Positions 34,440 through 45,276 of a stretch of DNA of 64,000 bases are shown piece after piece (position 1 is the stretch's first letter; the number at the start of each line of letters is the position of its first letter). Under the pieces are notes generated by a model. The model did not search any database. It saw nothing but the letters and a program-made list of their open reading frames with translations, and was not told the origin of the DNA. This DNA is from Sipunculus nudus (lineage: Eukaryota > Annelida > Sipuncula > Golfingiida > Sipunculidae): contig CM049310.1 in assembly GCA_026874595.1 (NCBI GenBank), positions 14,670,058 to 14,734,057 on the forward strand, read 5' to 3'. The position numbers and the translations under genes are program-made.

Positions 34440-36457
34440 AGCTCAGCTGACTGTAAGTCAACTGAGGTATAGGAATGAAGCTTTGCCCGTCGTCCGTCCG
34501 GGCGTCCAGCCGGACGTTAGCAGGGCACAAATCGTAACTGCTGGTCTTAGAAACTTCTTAGTAAATATCCAGGGAGGTCCATAAAAAATCTCCTTGGACA
34601 CCTGAAATTAGGTCACTGCAACCTATATTCTCCAAGCTATGGAGCTTGAAAGTACCCCCCAGAATAATAAAAAAATTGATACAAAACCTCCAGTATCTTG
34701 ATAATTAATGCATGGATTGTCATGAATCTTGCCTTGAATATTGACCATGACTAGTTTTGTCAGTTCCCGAAAAGTGGTGGCGCCACCTATATTTTTTATA
34801 TTTTAACGAATATTTTTCTATTTTTTTTTACTATAAAATGACTACAATCATGTCAGTTTCTCAGCTGTGATTACATCTAGTGTCCCAAAACCTGGTGTGT
34901 TTACTGATCACAAGTGGATGCCTATAGTAATCACCCTGTCTGTTTGTCTAGCTGTTTGTCTGTCCATGCGTCCATCCACAGAAATTTGTTTTCAGATGAT
35001 AACTCGAGGTTGGATTGACGTATGGATTTCAAACTTGACTTATGTATGGCCCACCACTAAAGCAAGAACCTATATGATTTTGGGGTCACAAGGTCAAAGG
35101 TCAAAGTCACAGGACTCACTTATATAAAAAGATAATGGCTGCATTTTAATCCAAGCTTATCATCCCAAACTTTCCATTTTGCACATTTAGCTGACTTGCC
35201 AGTATGGGGAGAGCATAAATAAATTTTGGATCACAAGGTCAAAGGTCAAGGTCACAGGGGCCATCTGTTCACAAATTAGTTTCCAGATGATAACTCCAGT
35301 TAAGTTTGACATCTTGGTTTCAAACTTAACTTATATATGTCTCATCAATCAAGTAAGAACTGTGTCGATTTTAGGGTCCAACGGTCAAAGGTCAAGGTCA
35401 CAGGACTCATTTCTTTAAAAAGAATGCATATGCATTTGAAGTCAACTTTTCATCAAAAACCTTCCATCTTCAAGATATTGCTAACCTGCCAATAGGGGAA
35501 GATTCTGGTCGATTTTGGGGTCATGAGGTCAAAGGTCAAGGTCATATTACTCTCTTATTTAGAAAGATTGTCGATGCATTTTAAGCCAGACTTTTCATCC
35601 CAAACCTTCCATCTTGCACATATAGCTCAGCTGCCAATAGGGGAAGAACCTGATTGATTTGGGGGTCACAAGGTCAAAGGTCATGGTCACAGGGGCCCAT
35701 CTGCCCACATATTTGTTTCTGTATGATAACTCCAGTTTGGATTGATATATTGGTTTCAATTTTGACTTATATATGACCCACCAATAATGTAAGATATGAC
35801 CCACCAATAATGTAAGAACCCTTTTGAATTTGGGGTCATAAGGCCAAAGGTCTAGGTCACAGGACCCACTTCTTTGCAAAGATTGTTGATGTATTTTTAG
35901 CTAAACTTTGTGTCCCAAATCTTCTATTTTCCAGATGTTGCTCACCTGCCAATAGTGGAAGTAACTTATGGATTTTGGGGTCACCAGGTCAAAGGTCAAG
36001 GTCATGGGGGCAATCTATCCACATACTAGTTTCCAGATGAAAACACCAGTTTGGTTTGAAATAATGGTTTCAAACTTGCCTTTATAAATTGCCCACCACT
36101 AAAGTAAGAACTGTTGATTCTGGGGTCATGAGATCAAAGGTCAAAGTCACAGGACCCACTACTTTAGAAAGATTGTGGATGAACTTTAAGCCAAACTTTT
36201 CATCTCAATCCTTCCATCATCAACATGTGGTGTATCTGCCAATAGAGGAAGTTTCCTTTTGATTTTGGGGTCACAAGGTCAAAGGTTAAGGTCACAGGGC
36301 CCATCCATTCACAAATTAGTTTATTGATGATAACTCTAGTTTGGGTAGACAGGTTTGGCTTCAGACTGATCACAGGACCAATATTTTGGAAAACCTCATA
36401 AACATATATCCTTATTTACAAATGCAGCTGAGCATCGAGACCCATTGGTCCCTAGTT
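34440..36457 (+). mobile_element. Helitron-like element, copy 5 (AGGTCA module subfamily)
   Basis: The left end is AGCTCAGCTGACT at 34440 after TTTTT. The right end is CAGCTGAGC at 36425-36433, then GACCCATTGGTC and CCTAGTT. The first 450 bp match copies 1 and 3. The interior is a regular array of nine ~145-bp modules (see 35091-36293). No Rep/helicase frame is present. Confidence 0.75.
35091..36293 (+). promoter_or_regulatory. Nine ~145-bp modules with AGGTCA-type half-sites
   Basis: The core AGGTCAAAGGTCAAGGTCA or a close variant starts at 35091, 35236, 35382, 35526, 35671, 35841, 35986, 36131 and 36276. Spacing is 144-146 bp except one step of 170, which contains a 23-bp tandem duplication (35771-35816). 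Two module types alternate: one with CCCACCA...AAG-AAGAAC and CAGGACYC, the other with CTGCCAATAGGGGAAG and CAGGGGCC. AGGTCA-A-AGGTCA is a DR1 arrangement (RXR, HNF4 and COUP-TF class), and TCAAGGTCA is an extended ERR/NR5A half-site. Binding is inferred from motifs. Confidence 0.7.
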
Positions 36458-36589
36458 TTTAGATTTCTGTAGTATTAGTACATGAGTACTTGAGTACTGT
36501 CCTACAGAGATCACTTCTACCTAATTTGAATTATTGCTGATATTTGAGGGCATCATTTAACACATGCCATAGGAAACTAACATGTAAGC

Positions 36590-36812
36590 TGCTACATAAA
36601 GTGCCTACCCCACCCTGTGTGTAAGCTCTAGGGAAGTGCCTACCCTCGTCCCCTCCCCATGTAAGCTCTATAGGGCTAGTGCCTACCCCACCTGAACAGC
36701 TGTAGGGTATTGCCTATTGCACCCTGTTCACCAGCTATAGGTTCATATCTGCCCCACCCAGCTGACCAGTTATATGGTTGTATCTGCCCCACCCTGCTGA
36801 CCAGTTATAGGG
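36590..36812. repeat. 35-bp minisatellite, left block
   Basis: Diverged tandem units with TATCTGCCCCACCCTGCTGA and CCAGTTATAGGGT; earlier copies read GCCTACCCCACC and AAGCTCTAGGG. The same unit resumes at 38886, about 2 kb away, on the far side of a Helitron-like insertion and 200 bp of other sequence. Confidence 0.8.
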
Positions 36813-38682
36813 TCCCCAGATAAAGTTGGGGGATACTATGTTTTAATGATGGTCCCCCCGCCTCCGCCGCATATAAATTTTGTTGGCGCGATAACTCAAA
36901 AATTATTTCACGGATCTCTACCAAACTTGGTATATGTATATAGATATGGGTGAGATGACGACGCCTATTTAAAATGAGGTCATGACCTTTACTAGGAGAG
37001 TGCTGTTGACCTTGAAAAGGTCCAGTTTTGGGGAAAATCACACAAATTCTTAAAAACTCAAATATCTTGCATGGATTGATTCCAAAATCAAGTTGATCGA
37101 AGATCATGGATAGGGTTGTCATGTTCCAGAAACTGGTGGTGATACCTATTATTCTTTACTTGTTTTCGTGACTTTTAATACCCCCAAAATTGCCACTTGA
37201 CAGTACTGTGAGCATTATAAGACAAAAACTAATTAACAGATTTCTTTTATATTATGCATATACAGTCAAGCCCACTTTGTGTCATATCGGTTAATAGAAA
37301 ATCCCGTTTATTGTCACATAAATCTGAAATCCCAAACCATTTCCTATATAAACAATGGTAAATCTGACCGTTTAATATCATTGAATATTGTCATAATCCC
37401 GGTTATTATGCTTGGAACCCTTGGCAATGATACCAGATCCCTGTTAATATCAAATCAGGTGCCGACACGGCGATCAACGAGGCCAAGAGCCTTTAATCGG
37501 TCAGGCGTATCAAACAATCACATCTCCCACCTGTGTGCGGCAGGCAATGCAGTGATGCATGCAGATCACTCCCCGTCACTTAGCTAATTTACGTCTAAGA
37601 TACCACGGTAATCCACGTCATTGTGTTTCTTCGTGCGTTAACAAGTGCAAGTTTGCCATCACGTCATACATAATGAACTCCTGGCCTTTGCAAGGCCGTG
37701 GTTTACACCTTGGTGACGTTGCAGAGATGATATGAAGCACGAGCACTAAACATTGCTTATGACCGAAAATCCCCTTTTAGGGTCAACGAAAAGCAGGAGG
37801 TTTTGTGAGCACTGGAGGAGATACCCGGTCCAAAACCTCAATCGCGGCGAAACTTCAGAAAGTTGACAATGGCATGACGATGCCCGACCCCAACAATCCT
37901 GTCATAAAGATGATCATGGAAGTTTGAGTCATTAATAAGATATCCAGAAAATAAGGCGCAATAGTCGGGGAAATTATTATCTAGTAAAAAAGTTTACTAC
38001 GCATAACGTTATAACTGTGCCGCATATTTCCAGACATCTGACCCCTTGACCCAGACGGAACGACTCTTTCTGTTGGCAAGTCGGATTTTGTCAGTTATTG
38101 CAGCATGCGGCAGAAAACTTACAGAAAATAAATTGTCAGGTGCGCAGAAACGTAATTTGATATGCCGTTGTGCAATAAAAAAAATCATAAACGATTCTGT
38201 TTCCTTTTTATTGACGATTTATTTAATATAATTTGAGATATAATGCTTCTTCTATGACTCAAAAGGACATCGATTTTGAAGCCTGCATTATGTCACATCC
38301 CGGTTATTATCATAATGTATGCATGCACCACCGATATGACAATAAGCGGGCTTGACTGTACATAGATATGGGTTATGGGATGATGTTTATTTAAATTGGG
38401 GTAATGACCTTTCCTATGAGAGTGGCCTTGACCTTGAATATTCCCATATTTGGTGAAATTCACACAAAATCTTTAATATCTCAGTAAGGAATACATTGAA
38501 TGATCCAAAAATCAAATTGACCGAAGATCTTGGATAGCTTTGTCTTTTCCAGAAGACAGGTGGCACCACCTTATGTCGTTTTCTTGTAAAAATGATGTTA
38601 ACACAATAACTTTGTAAGAAGGGGGGGGGGGGTTAATTGTCTGGGGATACTATGGCACCTGCGGTGCCAAGAAATGTCTAGT
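36813..38682 (+). mobile_element. Helitron-like element of a second family, split by a pogo-like insertion
   Basis: The left end is TCCCCAGATAAAG at 36813, directly after the minisatellite. The right part is TCTGGGGA at 38640-38647, the hairpin GGCACC-TGC-GGTGCC at 38654-38668, nine bases, then CTAG and TT. TCCCCAGA/TCTGGGGA forms an asymmetric inverted repeat, and hairpin plus CTAG resembles a Helitron 3' end (CTRR). The interior has two ~324-bp modules (AGATATGGG, ...CTGGTGG...), separated by the pogo-like element. Without that insert it is about 0.77 kb and non-coding. Confidence 0.6.
37263..38358. mobile_element. pogo/Tigger-like DNA element with TA duplication
   Basis: Terminal inverted repeats of about 30 bp: CAGTCAAGCCCACTT...GTCATATCGGT on the left and ACCGATATGAC...AAGCGGGCTTGACTG on the right, with three or four mismatches. 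TA dinucleotides flank both ends (37261-37262, 38359-38360), the target duplication of Tc1/mariner/pogo elements; CAGT starts are pogo/Tigger-like. It is 1,096 bp with no intact transposase; frames inside (for example 37279-37587) show no CENP-B or DDE motif. It sits inside the second-family Helitron-like element. Confidence 0.8.
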
Positions 38683-38885
38683 TTTACATGGATTTTACAA
38701 ATAGTTATGATAACTAATCAAGGCATTCTTCATGGCTCAGATGATGGTGTTCTGTAATCTTTAGGGGTGGAGGAAACTGGAGAACCCAGGGACAACCAAC
38801 AGCCTTGGATGGGCAACTACAACCCACACTCATAGCCACACCGGGGATTAAACCATGGTCGCCATTGGAGAGGGCTGATCGTTTT
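38683..38885. other. Spacer with a degenerate GGAGGAAACTGGAG repeat
   Basis: It contains GTGGAGGAAACTGGAG and CACACCGGGGATTAAACC, words of a widespread degenerate invertebrate repeat. No gene. Confidence 0.4.
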
Positions 38886-39076
38886 CCCCTTTGACTGTAT
38901 CTTCCCCAACCCGCTGACCAGTTGTAGGGTAGTATCTGCCCACCCTGCTGACCTATTGTAGGTTAGTATCTGCCCACCCTTCTGACCTGTTGTAAGGTAG
39001 TATCTGCCCCACACTGCTGACCAGTTATAGGGTAGTATATGGCCCATCCTGCTGACCAGTTGTAGGGTAGCACCTG
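38886..39076. repeat. 35-bp minisatellite, right block
   Basis: Five diverged units of the AGTATCTGCCC...CTGACCAGTTGTAGGGT type, the same family as 36590-36812. Confidence 0.8.
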
Positions 39077-40846
39077 CCGCTCCCACAGATTGAACTGGTA
39101 ATGTTTAAATTTCATCTTCTGTTTGCCTAAATTGTTGGGTAATTGGTAAAATGTTAATTAGAGGTTAGCTGAAAAACAATAGTTTTGATGTTAATCAGGG
39201 GTTAGCTGAAAAACACCTTATATATTATATAATAATTTTATAATTTTTATGCTGATCTTTTTTTTAAAGAAAAAGGAAGTATAAAAATTGGAATGAGTAT
39301 TTAGTGCATAGGCTGTTAAATATTCAATAAAACCAGTGTCAAAGCAGTAATTAATTCAGTAATTACCATGCAAAGTATTGTCTATAATCCATGAACAATA
39401 AAACAAATGACATATACATGAGATACAATTGACATATTGATCAAGCCCCATTAACAGAGACAGGAATTTGGTGATTTACATGTATGTTTCATGTATAAGG
39501 CCTGTTCCTGATGCGCAAATGGATCTGACAATCTAGCTTTATTGATTCCTGGCTTCAAACTTCCCTCCGTGGTGTGGTATCTCGGAAGGCTTGTGGCTTA
39601 AGCTTGCATTTGACTGGACAGGTAATTAAAGTGGATCAGATTTAGGTGCACCACCAGAGGGGTTAGAATCTTACAGCAAATATTGTAATATGTAAAGATG
39701 TAAGATTTGAATTTTAAATAGTGATAGTGATTTTTACATAACATAACTATTTTTGTTTCAATAATTATAATATTAATGATAATTAATAATAATAAAAGCT
39801 TTATAATATTAATAATTTTGTTATTATTATTATTATATTTATTATTATGAGAATGGTTATATTGAATCAGTCAGTAAAAAAATATTTTAATATATGGATT
39901 ACCATTGTTGAATTGTTTGGAGGGAGCTTATTTGGTTTCAACCAGGGGGGACATAATGTATTGTATCATCCCAATATTTTTGCTGTTAAAATCATCCAGT
40001 TTGTCATAAAAATGAAGCACTGATTGTAATTTGTAGAAATATTTTGTTATTTAAGAAAATATCAAATACAAAATAACTGATTATATAATTGATCCTTTTT
40101 AATAAATAGTGTCACCAATCCAGTGAATTAAATCATTTAAATAGTCGCGCCTTATTTATTTATTCAAATTACATTCTAAGCAATATTAGCAACTGAAAAA
40201 TCTTTACATTTAGAAAAACTGCATGGTCGAACAATAGGGAAATAAACATGGTATGCCCTGTTGAAGAGTTAGGGTCGCATGGGGGGGGGGGGGGGGTGGG
40301 CACTCCCTGTATAGCTCCCATCCTACAAAGTCAAATTGCATAACTGGGATAAATTTTGTATGATCTGCAAGTTTCACATGGCAGTGATAAATACATACTG
40401 AGACTCCCCATACAATCAGTAACTCCATGTTGGGAAACTGTCTGGGAAAGGAATTTTGATTGTTTTTTGTTGACTCAATATGACCTTTTGCTCACCATTG
40501 TATATGCAATAAAGTCATTTTCAGTTTTTCACAGATTTGAACATCAGTAATCATGGAATATTAATATATATTAATGATGTGCAATTTAAAAATGTTAAGA
40601 GTGTTTTCATATTTTAAGAGTTTTGACTATTTCTTGAAGGGGACAGACAATGTTAAATGAAATATAAAAACCAGCTCAACATAGCAGGCTACCTGATCTA
40701 CAATCCATTTTCCATATAGTAATTATAAATTTGTGTTAAATTATATTTATTTAACTAAAAAGGAAAAAAAATACTTGTGATGGATTTTATTTTTTACAAT
40801 ATTTACAAAATATATATTTTCTCTCCAATTATAGATTTCATAAAAT

Positions 40847-40852
<6 letters not shown>
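39077..40852. other. Non-coding stretch with a 16-base G run
   Basis: AT-rich sequence with ATT/AAT-rich microsatellite-like sequence near 39770-39850 and a G16 run at 40281-40296. No gene is recognised. Confidence 0.6.
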
Positions 40853-40915
<63 letters not shown>

Positions 40916-41040
40916 TGGAATTCATCATAAACCATTTTTACAATATTTGCAAAGAAAATTAAAAAGTTTTAGTTCTTGCTGGTCACCAACAATTTGGTAA
41001 ATATTCTCAAATTTATGATAATATATTAAATAAAATGTCA

Positions 41041-41111
<71 letters not shown>
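40853..41111. repeat. Two long (AT)n microsatellites
   Basis: Uninterrupted AT tracts at about 40853-40912 and 41046-41111, 130 bp apart. Confidence 0.97.
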
Positions 41112-41116
<5 letters not shown>

Positions 41117-41404
41117 AAGGTACATGATGGCATCATACGTTACACCCCATGCTTAAGATCTGATTCTAGATATGTAGGTTACAGAAGGCAGCCATATACA
41201 CATGCAGAGCTCAGCATGGTACAATCTCTTTGCTCTTGCAGCGTGTGGTAGACAGTCACCTGCGATGGAGGCAGGTTGCTTCGTCTCTGTTAGGATCAAT
41301 ACAGGATGTGAATAGAGCTGGCTGTGTGGGGATTGACCTGCGGCACTCTCCCTATGACTATTAGCATTGCCAAAGACAGTACCTATAATTAGTGCTGAAG
41401 CTAC

Positions 41405-41650
41405 CTGATGTGCTTGATATCTGTGACCAAGAATCCATCTGTGAAGGTGTCCCCGTGCTGAAAGCTGAAGTGTAGTGGGCATTGTTGTCGGAGTACAGCA
41501 GTGTACGTGGCTGCTTGGTTGACATCACAGCTAGCAGTCCCCCCACACACAGCCAGGGTGTGAAGATGGAATGATGTCACCCACGTTTCCTGTAATGCCA
41601 TCAATAAGAATAAATCTTCAGAACACGAGGTCCATGCTGTCAGGGCGTGC
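41405..41650 (-). CDS. Candidate internal exon, unknown product
   Basis: On the - strand a strong acceptor (TTCTGTTTAATTACAG) precedes 41650 and a donor (CATCAG followed by gtagct) follows 41405. The exon is 246 bp, starts and ends in phase 2, and its single open frame gives 81 whole codons, beginning HALTAWTSCSEDLFLLMAL and ending TFTDGFLVTDIKHI. It has four Cys and no low-complexity sequence; neighbouring frames have stops. I do not recognise the domain; an extracellular Cys-containing module is possible. No partner exon is identified on either side, so a chance frame with good-looking splice sites remains a real alternative. Confidence 0.35.
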
Positions 41651-44367
41651 CTGTAATTAAACAGAAGGCTCACTGAATATGTATAACTCTCCAGGCATGT
41701 GTTGTTTACCAGCTCTGCATGCAGTGGCAGGACTGAACATAAGTAACTGAACTGAGGGCAGGTCAATACATAGTTTTGGCAGAATATTATAGCAATATTA
41801 TCAACCCTGTGATGTTAGAACAAGGCAAAGCTGTGAAAGCCAGTGACAGCCACACCAAAGACACAAGCTGCAGAAGACGCTGTTCGAGGGCTGTGCTGCA
41901 CAGGCTGGACTTGCAGGCTTACAAACAAGGCTTGTGACTTGCTCTTGGTCATGGATTGTCAAACCTTAAGGAAGCGTGGACACTTGGCTTACATCCTGAC
42001 CAGGACAGTCTAGAGTGACCAGTGCTGGTGGACAGATCAATGGCAGGGCTGTAGGACTGGGCAAACAGCAGTGAAGGAGAACTGTAGCAGCTTGTTTGTC
42101 TCAAATGCCGGTAAGGGAAACCCCACAGAACTCAAATGGCTAATCTTTCTTATATGTGGTGATAAGGTTATAAATTTGTGCATGTTAAGGGGGCCCAGTG
42201 CTCGTCAGGTTCTCTCCTGCGTGGCTTTCTGGCTTTCTCACCTTCGTCAGGATGGTACAGTAGTGTGGTTATACGAAGCAAGCTTGAACATGGCTGCCAA
42301 CGGGATGCCCAGGCCACCAAAAATGTCACAAAGCAAGAAAGCCATGATCTTACAGGGAACTGTATGAAGCCAGCAGCTGAAGAAAAAAAAAGAATGGCAC
42401 TGTATGAAAGCCATTTCACACCGTGTAGATTGATTTGTTACAAACTGGGAGGCTGCCACCGGAAGGCTGACTGCACACTACGCATGTGAAAGCGGGTGGC
42501 TATAGTGCCTGCATGTCATTAGATTTGAAACCACAACCCTCTGGCCACCCTCTGGAACTCTGCTTTGCAAGCATTTATGTTTTTAGTTACAATATTTGTC
42601 TTATGAACTGTGTTGTGTTTTTGCTACTTCGTTTGGAGCCAGGCTGATTCACTGGGAAGTAAAAGGCTCCATATGCTCTGAGAGTCCCCGAACTATTGAT
42701 CAGGAGTTATTCCAAAGCATTATGCAAGGGATGATAACGACACTTGGCCGTGACCTGCCCTACCCCCTGTGTATTATCCCAAACCAACCACCGGCCACCA
42801 TGTGATCCATTATCCCACGGGAATGAACTGCGTTGGCCGCTATTTGTTGATCAAAGCCACGAGAAGTGGGTAGCTGCAGAAAGGGACAGCCCTCTAGCTG
42901 TTTTTACCGGTGTTAAAGATATATGCCTAGTGCAGGATTGAAATTCATGAACTGCTCTGTTCTTGCACGTAGTGTGTTTAAAAAAATATTTTGACTGACA
43001 TTTGAGTGGCTGCCTTGTCTGGCAGTGCTGGTATCCTGTTTAGCTGCTGGCTGGTGCTGAGACTGAGCAGGGGGCACAGATAGACCACCTCTGACTAAAT
43101 TCAGCACTTCTGAGACAAGTGGGAAAACATACTATTGAGACAAAGTGCAAAATATTTGGATACATATTCATAAGGAAAACCAAGGTAAAAGGAATATTGT
43201 ACTTAAATTTCAGTTTCCATACAAGCCTAGCATGGAATAAAACATTTTAAAATGGTTTAAGTTCCATCACATTTAATGTAACCATGGCAACAAATCAAAA
43301 TGTTTTGTGACTGGACAGCTGTTTAAAATATGCAGTGACATTTTCTACCCTGAAACAAACATTATCACCTGGAAAGGGTACTAAATGTCTCTTTTTCTGG
43401 ATGGAATAAGTTGTCACATGGATGTCACATGCATTAATGTTCATGAAATCTAATACTCTAAGCTCAGTGGTTTGTGATTCTGATTTGACAATCTTACTAC
43501 CTGTTTATCAGTGATAAAAGTGGGAACATGTGAACAATCTTCAAGACTTGAGGATATTATTGACAGTTTTAATTCTAAAAAATGAAACAATTGTGTTGAA
43601 ACAGTATTGGCATGTGAATATATTGCAAACCACTGCATAAAAGTAGTCAAAATAAATTCATCTGCCGATTGCAAACATGAATACATCATAAAACAGTAAA
43701 GGCAACCATTAGAGACAGGAGTAATAATTATCACCAGCATATTTTTTTATAATATATTAAATGGATTTGCTGCATATAGAGTTAAATTAATGATTATTAA
43801 GTCTATCATTTCTATAGGTTGGCATGGTGTTATTGTAACACAAGATGGTCCCCCTGCCTGCATGGAAGCGATGCTGTTGTGATGGTACCTTAATGGCCAT
43901 GGGGTCATATTAATGATCATGCATTATTGATATATAACTCTACCTGGTATTACATGGACACTAATTAAATGAGGAGCAAAGGCAAGTAGGAGCTCACAAG
44001 TAAGGAACTTATATACCTCCTGTTTAAGCTGAATGAGGACTGCTATGAAGAGGAAAGCTAGCTTATGGATCATTCAGGATGACCTGTCACTAATCACATC
44101 AGTGATTTTACATTAAAACAGAAAGTCATCAGTGTATAGATTATTTAACAAAAAAAGATACCTGTGCCATACACAGTATATGGCATATACATCAGCTGAT
44201 CAACTGACTTGTACTGATATTACTGAATGTTGGATGTGCAAGTGTTTTTGGATATATGATAAAAGCACATCTTTGAGGAAATCTTCACCAAAGCCAAGTC
44301 ACTAGAAAACCACTCTAAGCTGTAGGGTGACCACTGTGGTCTGCCTACTAAAAAAACTGTTTGTTCC
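41651..44367. other. Region upstream of the GPCR gene, no gene accepted
   Basis: It is somewhat less AT-rich from 41650 to 42550. Overlapping frames of 60-120 codons occur on both strands (for example 42071-42367 + and 42168-42419 -) without domains. In the last 200 bp before the GPCR start I see no clear TATA box. An in-frame TAG lies at 44323-44325, upstream of the chosen start. Confidence 0.5.
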
Positions 44368-45276
44368 ATGGGATGGTTTCGCTTGTCCACCATGTTGACA
44401 TTTGGGTTTGAGAGTTCGTTGATTCTCCTGGTGGCTGTTACCATCATCGTATCGAATGTCATAACTCTGCTTATTGTGTTCCAGACAGAGGCATTCAGCT
44501 GTGTCAATAAGTATTTTTTTGTTTCCATGACGATTGCAGATTTGTGCATTGGTGTGTTCATGGCACCGTTTTCTCTGATGACTTCAATGTACAGCGAATG
44601 GGTTTACGGTCAACTGTTTTGTCATATAGAAGCATACCTTGCGACAATCTTCTGGGTTGCATCAGTATACTCCCTGACATGGATGGGGATCGACCATTAC
44701 TTGTCAATCCGGAAGCCGGATCGCAGTGAAGCTGTCATGAATCCAGTAAGGTCATCATGCTGGTTGGCCTTTGTGTGGTTGGCCGCCCTCAGTTTCTGCT
44801 GCCCTCCACTGTTTGGGGTGTCACGTGCCCGCTACTATAAGGAAGCGTTTGTATGCATAGTAGACTGGAGGCTGCAAAAAGCATATTTCATCACTGCTGG
44901 TTCCCTGATCATTATTCCATCAATGGCAGGCCTAGCAGTCACAAACTTGTACATATTCACAGAGTCTTTCCGCAAAAACCGCCTGGAGTATCAAAAGTAC
45001 AATGGATGCACATCTCGCTCAGATATGTACTTTATAAACTTTGTATTAGGTGTGATATATATTGTGGCATGGGGACCCTGGTGCGTGTTACAGACTTACG
45101 AACTTATGGTAAGCAACCCTGAATCTTTGTCACTTCCACCTCGTCTGCATTTCTACCTCATGTGGTTTGCCATAGCAAATTCCTTCTGGAAATTTCTTGT
45201 GTATTTGATTTTCCTAGCCGATTTTAGACACGGACTGAAGTACCTATTTACCAAGCTGCCATGCTTGGAGTTGTAG
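44368..45276 (+). CDS. DopEcR-type class A GPCR, intronless (302 residues)
   Basis: A complete rhodopsin-family receptor in one exon. Seven hydrophobic segments lie at about residues 17-38, 49-73, 84-114, 129-151, 172-197, 221-247 and 261-284. Kept landmarks: N30 (1.50), D58 (2.50) in MTIADL, C85 (3.25) and C163 for the disulphide, W137 (4.50), P184 (5.50), W235/P237 in AWGP (6.48/6.50), Y279 (7.53). Order and wording (SVYSLTW, DHYLSIRKP, FCCPP, IVDW, NSFWKFLVY) resemble the insect dopamine/ecdysteroid receptor DopEcR, which also has NSFWK in place of NPxxY. Unusual here: DRY is DHY (H110), and position 3.32 is Ala92, so the amine-binding Asp is absent. The N-tail is only about 15 residues with no N-glycosylation site. 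Start chosen because of the upstream in-frame stop at 44323. The ligand is unknown; the DopEcR assignment is from memory of the family. Confidence 0.85.
   Translation: MGWFRLSTMLTFGFESSLILLVAVTIIVSNVITLLIVFQTEAFSCVNKYFFVSMTIADLCIGVFMAPFSLMTSMYSEWVYGQLFCHIEAYLATIFWVASVYSLTWMGIDHYLSIRKPDRSEAVMNPVRSSCWLAFVWLAALSFCCPPLFGVSRARYYKEAFVCIVDWRLQKAYFITAGSLIIIPSMAGLAVTNLYIFTESFRKNRLEYQKYNGCTSRSDMYFINFVLGVIYIVAWGPWCVLQTYELMVSNPESLSLPPRLHFYLMWFAIANSFWKFLVYLIFLADFRHGLKYLFTKLPCLEL

Noticed and set aside
38648-38662. A GATACTATGG stretch that reads G-Y-Y-G, like the RYYG motif expected at the start of S28 exon 3
   Set aside because: It is the 3' end of the second Helitron-like family; the same words occur at its 5' end (36832), and no peptidase sequence follows.
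41153-41766. Longer minus-strand frames around the candidate exon
   Set aside because: They run through the apparent intron boundaries; only the part between the acceptor and donor is kept as a candidate.
42071-42489. Overlapping frames of 70-103 codons on both strands
   Set aside because: No domain, no splice-site support and no consistent frame; possibly an old repeat.
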